From the NCBI GenBank assembly GCA_048268885.1, contig JBLWUP010000027.1:12663-76662 (forward strand): DNA of 64,000 nt. The letters are read 5' to 3'. This document shows positions 36,148 to 44,146 of the stretch, in pieces. The notes beneath the pieces were generated by a model, which was not told where the DNA came from, searched no databases, and saw only the letters and a program-made list of their open reading frames with translations. The position numbers and the translations under genes are program-made. Each line of letters opens with the position of its first letter. Within the stretch, counting starts at the first letter, position 1. Source of the stretch: Pelagibius sp048268885. Lineage in GTDB: Bacteria > Pseudomonadota > Alphaproteobacteria > Kiloniellales > Kiloniellaceae.

Positions 36148-37397
36148 ACGCCCCCGACACCTGTGTGGAGATCGGTGAAGATTTCCCCATCGATCCGGAT
36201 GTAGATGCGATACCGCCCCGCCACGACCATGTAGAACGGGCACAGCGGGGAGAGGGATTCGCGGCAGGGCTGCCACAGGAGAAGCGGGTAGAGGGTAAAA
36301 GCTTCCGGACGCACCAGGAGCGTGCCTTCTCTCTCTCCAAGAGGAATCTCCCGGCCAACGACTTTGTCCAGGATCTCGTCCTGGCTCGGTGGAGAGAAGA
36401 CAACGCCGCCGGGCAGCCCCGTAATCTGCTGATAGTCCCCGAAGCGGGCATCCAGGGTGACCACCCCTGACGTCTCCCTGCCCTCACGGGCGAAAGGCAC
36501 GATGAAGTAGAAGCTGTCGAGCTCATCCAACCTTTGGACCAGCAGCGGCTTCCCCGCTTGAGTTCCCGAGAACACTTCCAGCCACTGCGGAAGCTCGAGC
36601 ACCCCCGAGCGCTCCAGTTCCGACTGAGCGAGTTCGATCGCTTCTTCCTCGCTCAATAGCCTATCCCCTGCCCGGCGGCGGTGGCGGGGCTGGACGGCAC
36701 CTTGCCTGACCGGCGGAGGATCGGGATCACAGACCGCAACGAACTTGCCGTTCCACTGCTTGTTGTACTTGTGGTTCACCGGCGTCATGTAGCTGCTCTG
36801 CCAGAACGAATAGTTGACGACGCTGTTGGCGGTGCCCCGGTTCTCCTTTGTCACCGGATCTATCCCGGTACCGCATTTGCATTTGTTCAGGGCGTCGTGC
36901 GGCGGCGGCGGAGGCTTATGGTTCTTGGCCACGGGCGGGAATGGGTCATTAATCGTGATCGAACTTATGGTGTAGGAAGTGTCGTCGGCGTCAGCTGGAT
37001 CAGCGTTGCTGGCATAGCCCGTGACCGCGACCCAGTGATCGCCCTTGTAGACACTGGCGATAGGCGCGACATCGTAGTGATGGATCGTCCAGACGATTTT
37101 GCGCGAAATCGCGTCTTCCGTGGCCAATGAATTCAGGAAAAACCAGCCGCCGAACGTCGCCGGCATGCGGTCGTTCAGCACCCATCGCAGCCCATCGGGC
37201 GCCATGTACCAGAGCTTGGCGACAGTGTGATTCTTCGCATCGTTGAACAAAGTTGGCTGGTCAATCACCCCGGCGTTGATGCTTTGAAGCACCATTTGCG
37301 CGCAGGCCGCACCGCAATAGCCGTTCCCGTCGTTCTTGTTCGTGTTGCTGGGGTACCAGTCCTGTTGGTGGTAGGGGACAGTGAGTGTCTTGCTCAT
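36144..37397 (-). CDS. C39-like cysteine protease with C-terminal PepSY-like domain
   Basis: 417 residues from ATG 37397, preceded by GGAGGT. The N-terminal half has the C39-type papain fold pattern: an active-site Cys28 in 'GNGYCGAACAQMVLQ', His121 in 'KGDHWVAVTGYAS' and Asn150/Asp151 in 'TINDPFP'. A proline-rich linker (~170-180) and a basic stretch (~225-240) lead to a second domain ('SEEEAIELAQSELERSG', 'VVTLDARFGDYQQITG') resembling PepSY-type units. No signal peptide is visible. It is translationally coupled to an Omp85-like barrel by a GTGA overlap. No bacteriocin or double-glycine leader gene was seen nearby, so its substrate is unknown. Confidence 0.75.
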   Translation of the reverse strand: MSKTLTVPYHQQDWYPSNTNKNDGNGYCGAACAQMVLQSINAGVIDQPTLFNDAKNHTVAKLWYMAPDGLRWVLNDRMPATFGGWFFLNSLATEDAISRKIVWTIHHYDVAPIASVYKGDHWVAVTGYASNADPADADDTSYTISSITINDPFPPVAKNHKPPPPPHDALNKCKCGTGIDPVTKENRGTANSVVNYSFWQSSYMTPVNHKYNKQWNGKFVAVCDPDPPPVRQGAVQPRHRRRAGDRLLSEEEAIELAQSELERSGVLELPQWLEVFSGTQAGKPLLVQRLDELDSFYFIVPFAREGRETSGVVTLDARFGDYQQITGLPGGVVFSPPSQDEILDKVVGREIPLGEREGTLLVRPEAFTLYPLLLWQPCRESLSPLCPFYMVVAGRYRIYIRIDGEIFTDLHTGVGGV

Positions 37398-37603
37398 CGC
37401 GACCTCCGCGGGGGTGCATTGCCAACTGCATACACAACGCCCGCTCCCCATACACGGGGATATGCGGACAAGCTTCCCTACCTCAACCTCTCGAGGTTGG
37501 TTTCTCCGCGAAGTACTGTCAACCGGGAAGGCCGGGTGCCCGCTTTCCCTGACGCGGCTCCCTGCTGGAAGAATGCGGGCTCGCCATCGATCAGCTTTGC
37601 CTG

Positions 37604-38965
37604 CTACTCCGCCTCGCTGGACAGAAAGTCCTCGCGCTTCAGGCCGTGGCGCTGAAGCTTGTCGTAGAGGGTCTTGCGGGAGAGGCCGAGGGCTTCGTAG
37701 GTGGCCTTGAGGCTGCCCTTGTGGCGGCGCAACTCGGCTTCCAGAATCGACTTCTCCACCGCCTCGATGCGCTCTGCCAACGGGCCCTTGCCCGGCCCCG
37801 CGACAGCCGGGGCCAAACCGGGCACCACGTCGTCGAGGCCCAGGACGAAGCGGTCGGCGGCGTTGCGCAACTCGCGCACGTTGCCGGGCCAGTCGTAGGC
37901 GTTCAGCGCGGCCAGCAGGCCGCCGTCCAGCTCCGGGATCTCGCGGCGGTAGCGCGCCCGCGCGTCACGCGCCAGGTGGTAGAACAGCAAGGGGATGTCA
38001 TCGCGCCGTTCGCGCAGCGGCGGGATGGTCAGCGAGACCACGTTGAGACGGTAGTAGAGATCCTCGCGGAAGCGGCCTTCGCGGCAGGCTTCGCCCAGGT
38101 CCGCCTTACTGGCGGCGACGAAGCGCAGGTCCAGCGGCACGGCCACGTTGGCGCCGAGCCGCTCGATGGAGCGGGTCTCGATGGCGCGCAGCAGCTTCAC
38201 CTGCAGGTCCAGCGGCATGGACTCGATCTCGTCCAGCAGCACGGTGCCGCCGTCGGCGAACTCCAGCTTGCCGGTGCGCGCCTTCTGGGCGCCGGTGAAG
38301 GCGCCGGCGACGTGGCCGAAGAGTTCGCTCTCGATGATGTCGTGCGGAACCGCGCCGCAGTTGATGGCGACGAAAGGCCCCTTCGCCCGGTCGCCGAAGT
38401 CGTGCAGCGCGCGCGCCACCACCTCCTTGCCGCTGCCGGTCTCCCCCGTCACCAGCACGTCGGCGTCGGTGCTGGCCAGCGCCGTCACCTGGCCGCGCAG
38501 GCGCTCCACGGCCGCGCTGCGCCCGACCAGGCGCGCCTCCAGGCCGCCGCCGCTCTCCTCCAGCTCCTGGCGCAGCACGCGGTTCTCCAGCACCAGGCGG
38601 CGGGTCTGCAGCGCCCGCGCCACGACGCTCGCCAGGTGCGAGGTGTCGAAGGGCTTTTCGATGAAGTCGTAGGCGCCCGCGCGCATGGCCTCCACCGCCA
38701 GGGGCACGTCGCCGTGGCCGGTCACCAGCACCACCGGCAGGGCGGGGTCGATCTCCAGCGCGCGGCGCAGCAGGGCGAAGCCGTCCATGTCCGGCATCTT
38801 GATGTCGGTGACCAGCACGCCGTAGAGGTTGCGGCTCAGCTGCGCCTCGGCCTGGCGCGCCGCCGAAAAGCAGCTGGTCTTGTGGCCGCAGAGTTCGAGG
38901 CCCTGCTGCACGGCATGGCGCAGCGGCTCCTCGTCGTCGACGAAAAGGACCTCTCCCGCCTCCAT
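37604..38965 (-). CDS. dctD: Sigma-54-dependent response regulator DctD
   Basis: 453 residues. A receiver domain with phospho-acceptor Asp54 ('VTDIKMPDMDG') is followed by an AAA+ domain with 'GETGSGKE', the sigma-54 contact loop 'GAFTGA' and Walker B 'GTVLLDEIE'. The end is a Fis-type HTH ('KATYEALGLSRKTLYDKLQRHG'). It activates RpoN promoters when phosphorylated by DctB, whose gene is 2 bases upstream. The TRAP operon dctPQM with its sigma-54 promoter is the natural target. The motif set is complete. Confidence 0.93.
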   Translation of the reverse strand: MEAGEVLFVDDEEPLRHAVQQGLELCGHKTSCFSAARQAEAQLSRNLYGVLVTDIKMPDMDGFALLRRALEIDPALPVVLVTGHGDVPLAVEAMRAGAYDFIEKPFDTSHLASVVARALQTRRLVLENRVLRQELEESGGGLEARLVGRSAAVERLRGQVTALASTDADVLVTGETGSGKEVVARALHDFGDRAKGPFVAINCGAVPHDIIESELFGHVAGAFTGAQKARTGKLEFADGGTVLLDEIESMPLDLQVKLLRAIETRSIERLGANVAVPLDLRFVAASKADLGEACREGRFREDLYYRLNVVSLTIPPLRERRDDIPLLFYHLARDARARYRREIPELDGGLLAALNAYDWPGNVRELRNAADRFVLGLDDVVPGLAPAVAGPGKGPLAERIEAVEKSILEAELRRHKGSLKATYEALGLSRKTLYDKLQRHGLKREDFLSSEAE

Positions 38966-38967
38966 GC

Positions 38968-40848
38968 TCAGGCCGACTCTTTCAGGGCTTGCGCCGGCAG
39001 CAGCGGCAGCTCGATGATGAAGACCGCGCCGCCCTCGGGATGGTTCTCGGCGCGCAGCGTGCCGTCGAAGTCCTTCACGATGTTGTAGGCGATGGAAAGG
39101 CCGAGACCGAGCCCCTCGCCCACGTCCTTGGTGGTGAAGAAGGGATCGAAGATGCGGCCGATCTGTTCGGCGGCGATGCCCGGGCCGTGGTCACGCAAGG
39201 CGAGGCTCACCCGTCCCTCCGCTTCCGCGACGGAAATCTCCAGCCGCGGCGCCGCCTGTCCCTCCATCGCGTCCAGCGCGTTGGAGACGAGGTTCAGCAG
39301 CACGGACTGCAGGCGCACGCGCCCGGCCAGGACCGTCAAGGCGGGGGCAGGCCGCTGCACGGTGACTTCGGCCCCCGCGCGCTCCAGCCGGATGCGCAGG
39401 AAGTCGAGGGTGTCGTCCAGCACCTGCGCCAGCGCCACGGGCCTGAGCTCGCTGCGCGGCTTGCGCGCGAAGGTCATGAGGTGCTTGCTGATCTCCGCCA
39501 TGCGCGCGGTCAGCTCCTTGATGAGCTGCAGGTTGCCGCTGGCCTCGGCCTCGCGGTTGCGCTCGATGAGCAGCTGGGCGTTGTCGGCGTAGGAGCGGAT
39601 CGCCGCCAGCGGCTGATTGAACTCGTGGCTGAGCGCCGCGGACATCTGGCCCAGGGCCGCCAGCTTGCCGGCCTGGACGAGGTCGTCCTGCGCCCGGCGC
39701 AGGTCGGCCTCCGCCGCCTGGCGCTCGGCGATCTCCCGCTCCAGCTGGACATTGGCCTCGGTCAGGTCGGCGGTGCGTTCCTCGACCCGGCGTTCCAACT
39801 CCTCGGAGGCGCGGCGCTGGTACTCGATGCGCTCGATGAAGCGGCTGCGGCGCTGCAGGATCAAGGTGGCGACCAGCAGGGTGATGGCGCAGGCCAGCGC
39901 GGCCACCACCATGGCCGTGACGGCCTGCGAGCGCGCCAGTTGCGTCGAGGCCAGCACGTGCAGGGTCCAGCCGGCTTCCGGCATCGCCTCGTCGACCATG
40001 ACGTACTCGGCGCCGCCGACGGTGAGCAGCTGCGCGGCGCCCTGCCCAAGCTGTTTGCGCTCCAGGTCCAGCGGGCGCAGGTCCATGGACTCGTAGCGCC
40101 GGGTCTCGGCGATCGCCTGCTCCGACGCCGCGTCGAGCCGCGCCAGGCTGCGGAAGCGCCAGTCGGGCTGGCTGGCGATGAAGATGACGCCGTGCGGGTC
40201 GGTGACGATGACGTCCTCGTCGCTGGCGGTCCAGGCGGCCTCGATGTCGTCGAGGCTGACCTTCACCACCACGGCGCCCAGCGCCTCGCCGTCATGCGTG
40301 ACCCGCGAGGCGAAGTAGTAGCCGCGCTTGCCCGAGGTGGTGCCCAGCGCGAAGTAGCGCCCCAGGCGCCCTTCCATGGCCTGCTGGAAGTAGGGCCGGT
40401 AGCTGAAGTTGTGGCCGACGAAGGGGCGCGCGCTGTCCCAGTTGCTGGCGGCGAAGGTCATGCCCTCGGCGTCCATCAGGTAGGTGTCCTCGGCCCCCGT
40501 CAGGTCGTTCACCGTCGCGGTCAGCAGGTTGGCGCGGTCGCGCACCGCCGGATCGCCGGCACGGCGGAACAGCTCCACCACGTCGCCGTTGAGGGCCAGC
40601 AGCCGGGGCACCGCCTGGTATTTGCCCAGCGCCCCGGAGAGGTTGCTGGCGTAGAGATCCAGTTTCGCGGCGGCGCGGGCGCGGGTCTGCTCCAGGAAAA
40701 GATCCCCGGCCCAAAACCGGGTCAGCAGCACCACCGCCACGCAGGCGGCCAGCACGGCGCCAAGCTGCAACGCGGCGCGCAGCCGGCCCTTGCCGGCGGC
40801 GGTTTCAGCTTTTGCAGCCGGATCAGGTTTTGAAAAGAGTGTCGGCAC
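38968..40848 (-). CDS. dctB: Sensor histidine kinase DctB
   Basis: 626 residues. Membrane helices at about 27-47 and 310-335 flank a large periplasmic dCache-type sensor ('YLMDAEGMTFAASNWD', 'GRYFALGTTSGKRGYYFA'), the DctB-type C4-dicarboxylate sensor. A coiled linker leads to the H-box 'AALSHEFNQPLAAIRSYADN' and an ATPase end with 'DHGPGI' and 'GLGLGLSIAYNIV'. It phosphorylates DctD. The gene overlaps the short DUF1192 gene by 26 bases, so all three are probably one transcript. The ligand is not shown but the transporter suggests succinate-like acids. Confidence 0.92.
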   Translation of the reverse strand: MPTLFSKPDPAAKAETAAGKGRLRAALQLGAVLAACVAVVLLTRFWAGDLFLEQTRARAAAKLDLYASNLSGALGKYQAVPRLLALNGDVVELFRRAGDPAVRDRANLLTATVNDLTGAEDTYLMDAEGMTFAASNWDSARPFVGHNFSYRPYFQQAMEGRLGRYFALGTTSGKRGYYFASRVTHDGEALGAVVVKVSLDDIEAAWTASDEDVIVTDPHGVIFIASQPDWRFRSLARLDAASEQAIAETRRYESMDLRPLDLERKQLGQGAAQLLTVGGAEYVMVDEAMPEAGWTLHVLASTQLARSQAVTAMVVAALACAITLLVATLILQRRSRFIERIEYQRRASEELERRVEERTADLTEANVQLEREIAERQAAEADLRRAQDDLVQAGKLAALGQMSAALSHEFNQPLAAIRSYADNAQLLIERNREAEASGNLQLIKELTARMAEISKHLMTFARKPRSELRPVALAQVLDDTLDFLRIRLERAGAEVTVQRPAPALTVLAGRVRLQSVLLNLVSNALDAMEGQAAPRLEISVAEAEGRVSLALRDHGPGIAAEQIGRIFDPFFTTKDVGEGLGLGLSIAYNIVKDFDGTLRAENHPEGGAVFIIELPLLPAQALKESA

Positions 40849-41005
40849 CGCTCAGGTAGCTCTTCTTGGCGGCGATCTTCGCGCGCACGCGTTCGGCCTC
40901 GGCCTGCAGTTCGGCGAGGTATTCCTCCAACTCCTCGACGCCCAGGCTTTCCAGGTCCTTGGGCTTGGGCTGCTGCTTGCGCGGTTCCAGGTCGTCCACA
41001 TCCAT
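40823..41005 (-). CDS. DUF1192 family protein
   Basis: 60 residues starting 'MDVDDLEPRKQQPKPKDLE' with the conserved 'LGVEELEEYLAELQAEAERV' helix, a clear DUF1192. A GGGAGG ribosome site precedes the ATG. The family is small, mostly helical, and restricted to alphaproteobacteria; its role is unknown. It overlaps dctB by 26 bases and diverges from a quinone oxidoreductase gene. Confidence 0.9.
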   Translation of the reverse strand: MDVDDLEPRKQQPKPKDLESLGVEELEEYLAELQAEAERVRAKIAAKKSYLSGADTLFKT

Positions 41006-41227
41006 CGGTCACAGCCTCCCTTCTTCGGCTCTACCTCGGCTTTTCCCCAGCTTTTCCGGCGGTCTGCCGGCCATACCGGGCCCGGGTGGAACTCCGCCCG
41101 ACCCCTTTTCATTTGTCTGGCGGCACTATACTAACTCCCCCCAGCGAAGGCGATTCATGCCCAAAGAAGCAAGACCTTTTCCGCAAGACTTTATCGCCCG
41201 AGAGACGAGACCGAAGGAGCCGCCCCG

Positions 41228-42244
41228 ATGAGCCAGAGCCTGCCCGAGACAATGCCTAAGACCATGCGGGTGATTGAGATCAGCGAGCCAGGCGGCCCGG
41301 AGGTCCTGAAGCCGGCCGAACGCCCGGTGCCGCAGCCGGGCGAGGGCGAGGTCCTGATCAAGGTCGCGGCGGCCGGGGTGAACCGGCCGGACTGCCTGCA
41401 GCGCCAGGGCAGCTATCCGCCGCCCCCGGGCGCGTCGGAGATCCCCGGCCTGGAAGTGGCCGGCGAGGTCGTGGCGCTGGGAGACGGCGTCAGCGGACCC
41501 AAGGTCGGCGATAAGGTCTGCGCCCTGGTGACCGGCGGCGGCTATGCCGAGTACTGCCTGGCCCCGGCGCCGCAGTGCCTGCCGATCCCCAAGGGCTATT
41601 CCATGGAGCAGGCGGCGGCCCTGCCGGAGACCTTCTTCACGGTCTGGGTCAACGTCTTCGACCGCTCCGCCCTGAAGCCCGGCGAGAGCTTCCTGGTGCA
41701 CGGCGGCACCTCGGGCATCGGCACCACGGCGATCCAGCTCGCCAAGGCGCTGGGCTCGCGCGTTTTCGCCACCGCCGGTTCCGCGGAAAAGGTGAAGGCC
41801 TGCGAGGACCTGGGCGCCGACCGCGGCATCAACTACCGCGAAGAGGACTTCGTCGGGGTGGTGAAGGAAGCCACCGACGGCAAGGGCGTCGACGTCATCC
41901 TGGACATGGTCGGCGGCAGCTACATTCCCCGTGATATCAAGGCCATGGCCCCCGACGGGCGGCTCAGCTTCATCGCCTTCCTGGAGGGCCCCAAGGCGGA
42001 GGTCAACTTCGCCGCGGTGATGATGAAGCGCCTGACCATCACCGGCTCCACCCTGCGCGCGCGCCCGGTGCCGGTGAAGGCCGCCCTGGCCGAGGCGCTG
42101 AAGGCGAAGGTCTGGCCCCTGCTGGACGCCGGCAAGATCGCCCCGGTCATGGCCGCCAGCTTCCCCCTGGCCGAGGCCGCCAAGGCCCACGCCCTGATGG
42201 AATCCTCCGGCCACATCGGCAAGATCGTCCTCACGCTGGACTAA
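41228..42244 (+). CDS. NAD(P)H quinone oxidoreductase, PIG3-like
   Basis: 338 residues of the zinc-less MDR family. The cofactor site is 'VHGGTSGIGTTAIQLAKALG' (about 157-176), and the substrate-region helix holds 'GVNRPDCLQRQGSYPPPPG'. It should reduce quinones with NADPH and could protect against redox stress; the exact substrate is unknown. An ATG 12 codons downstream ('MRVIEISE') is an alternative start; the one used has GGAGCCG-type support. It lies between DUF1192 and trcR, an order conserved in the class. Confidence 0.88.
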   Translation: MSQSLPETMPKTMRVIEISEPGGPEVLKPAERPVPQPGEGEVLIKVAAAGVNRPDCLQRQGSYPPPPGASEIPGLEVAGEVVALGDGVSGPKVGDKVCALVTGGGYAEYCLAPAPQCLPIPKGYSMEQAAALPETFFTVWVNVFDRSALKPGESFLVHGGTSGIGTTAIQLAKALGSRVFATAGSAEKVKACEDLGADRGINYREEDFVGVVKEATDGKGVDVILDMVGGSYIPRDIKAMAPDGRLSFIAFLEGPKAEVNFAAVMMKRLTITGSTLRARPVPVKAALAEALKAKVWPLLDAGKIAPVMAASFPLAEAAKAHALMESSGHIGKIVLTLD

Positions 42245-42423
42245 AAAGCCCCTGTAACCCGCCATTTCCGGGCCTCCGGCCCGGCCCGGGGGAATTTGAG
42301 CGGGAACGCTTTATTCCCGCTTGGCTGGGCCCTATATTGGGGGTATTCCCACGTCGGCATGAATAGCGTGCCGCCGGCCGGGCGCAGGGGACTGCGCCGG
42401 TCGGAAGGAAGGAGGATTATCTG

Positions 42424-43071
42424 ATGTCACTACCGCTTATGCCGAAGGCGACGGCCGTCTGGCTGATCGACAATACCGGCCTGACCTTCGAGCAGGTTGC
42501 CGATTTCTGCGGTTTGCATGCACTGGAAGTCCAGGGCATCGCCGATGGCGAGGTGGCCATGGGCATTCAGGGCATGGACCCGATCACCAGCGGCGAGCTG
42601 ACCCGCGAGGAGATCCAGCGCTGCGAGGCCGATGCCTCCGCGCGCCTGGTCATGGCCAAGAGCAACCTGCCGCAGCCGTCCAAGCGCACCAAGGGCCCGC
42701 GCTATACGCCGGTGGCCAAGCGCCAGGACAAGCCCGACGGCATCGCCTGGCTGGTGCGCCATCACCCGGAGCTCAAGGATTCCCAGATCGCGCGCCTGAT
42801 CGGCACCACCAAGACCACCATCCAGGCGGTGCGTGAGCGCACCCACTGGAACTCGCCGAACATCCGGCCGCGCGACCCCGTGCTGCTGGGCCTGTGCAGC
42901 CAGGGCGACCTGAACACCGCCGTGGAAAAGGCCCGCAAGGCCGCGGAAAAGGCCGGCATCACCCTGCCCAAGCCGGAGTACGAGCAGGAGCCCGCCCCGG
43001 CGGCGCCCGCCGGCGACCCGGACAACCCCTTCTCGCTGGAAAACTTCGGCCTGCCCAAGGGCGGCGACTGA
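42424..43071 (+). CDS. trcR: DUF1013 cell-cycle transcriptional regulator TrcR
   Basis: 215 residues. The DUF1013 start 'MPKATAVWLIDNTGLTFEQVADFCGLHALEVQGI' region (from residue 6, in parts) contains an HTH, and a second HTH-like segment reads 'DSQIARLIGTTKTTIQAVRERTHWNS'. In Caulobacter this protein is TrcR, an RNA-polymerase-associated regulator linked to the cell cycle (family knowledge). GGAGGA precedes the ATG by nine bases. A strong terminator follows at 43093. With rcdA it is the second cell-cycle-linked gene of the window. Confidence 0.9.
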   Translation: MSLPLMPKATAVWLIDNTGLTFEQVADFCGLHALEVQGIADGEVAMGIQGMDPITSGELTREEIQRCEADASARLVMAKSNLPQPSKRTKGPRYTPVAKRQDKPDGIAWLVRHHPELKDSQIARLIGTTKTTIQAVRERTHWNSPNIRPRDPVLLGLCSQGDLNTAVEKARKAAEKAGITLPKPEYEQEPAPAAPAGDPDNPFSLENFGLPKGGD

Positions 43072-43092
43072 CCCTTCGGCACGGACTTTTGC

Positions 43093-43133
43093 AAAGCCCC
43101 TCTTCCGCCCGGCGGAAGGGGGGCTTTCTCTTT
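43093..43133 (+). terminator. Rho-independent terminator after trcR
   Basis: AAAGCCCCTCTTCCGCC pairs with GGCGGAAGGGGGGCTTT, followed by TCTCTTT. Confidence 0.82.
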
Positions 43134-43263
43134 GGCCGCCTCGCGCAGTGCCTTCGCCTGACACCGCAAACCCTTGCGCCGTACCGCTTGTGCGTGCGTT
43201 GCGCCCCGGCGGGGCTTGCGGCACCATGACCCGCAGCGCAAGAGCAGAGGCGGGACAAGGCGA

Positions 43264-44007
43264 ATGAAGGAGCTGGTCGAGCGGGTCTTCACACGTCTGC
43301 CGTCCTACTTGCCCGACCTCGCCGCGCTGGTCGCCCGCCCCAAGCGCACGATCATCGCCAAGACCAGTGGTGCCGAGGACGACCTGCACGACGTTCACAA
43401 TGCGTCGCTGCACGATGCGCTGGTCTTCGTCGCCATCACCGTGGGCCTGGGCTTCCTGCTGCAGGCGCCGACCCTGGCGCCGGAAACCGACTTCATCCTG
43501 ACGGCCACGGGGATGGCCGCTTTCAAGATCGTCGCGATCCTGCTGTTCTCTGCGGTGATCCACGGCATCTTCCGGCTCGTCCGCGGCAGCGGGACCTACC
43601 TGCGCACGCTGACCGCCTACATCTACACGGTCTGCCCGCTCTATCTGCTCCTGGTGGTGCTCTCGCTCATCGCCCAGGGCCTGATCCGCGCCTACGACCC
43701 CGAGCTCGGCCTGCTGGTGCGCAGCAACCCGCTGTACTTCCTCCAGGAGCCCGAAGCGCTGGCGCGCTTCCAGCGCGAAGCGCCGCCGCTGGCCACGGCG
43801 ATGGTGACCCTAAACTGGCTGAGCAACATCGCCATGATCGCCTGGTTCATCGTTTGCCTGGGGGCCTTCCGCCACATCCACAGTGTGACGCGCGGGCGTT
43901 CGGCCCTCGCCTGCGTGGCGATCTTCATCGCCTGGTGGCCCTACGCCGTCATACTTTTCTTTCTGGCCATCGGGATCTTCGGGCCGGTGGCCCCGCCGCT
44001 GACGTGA
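43264..44007 (+). CDS. Yip1-like membrane protein
   Basis: 247 residues from ATG 43264, after AAGGCG; an upstream frame from 43174 reads Arg-rich and is not real. Helices lie at about 55-75, 90-112, 125-145, 185-205 and 220-243. The middle part 'LRTLTAYIYTVCPLYLLLVV' resembles Yip1-domain proteins. It may organise membranes or serve as a scaffold; nothing specific is known. It is 139 bases upstream of the cyclooxygenase-like gene and in the same direction, so the two could be linked. Confidence 0.72.
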   Translation: MKELVERVFTRLPSYLPDLAALVARPKRTIIAKTSGAEDDLHDVHNASLHDALVFVAITVGLGFLLQAPTLAPETDFILTATGMAAFKIVAILLFSAVIHGIFRLVRGSGTYLRTLTAYIYTVCPLYLLLVVLSLIAQGLIRAYDPELGLLVRSNPLYFLQEPEALARFQREAPPLATAMVTLNWLSNIAMIAWFIVCLGAFRHIHSVTRGRSALACVAIFIAWWPYAVILFFLAIGIFGPVAPPLT

Positions 44008-44146
44008 GCGCCGGCGCCGCGGGCCGCCCTTCGCGGCGTCGACGAACCTCGACCGATGCCCCAGGCGGTTCCCCCTGAATCGCAGTTGCCGCCCCGCCGG
44101 GCGGTTCACATAAGGGGGCGGAGAGCAAAAAAGAGGGGAAAAGAAA

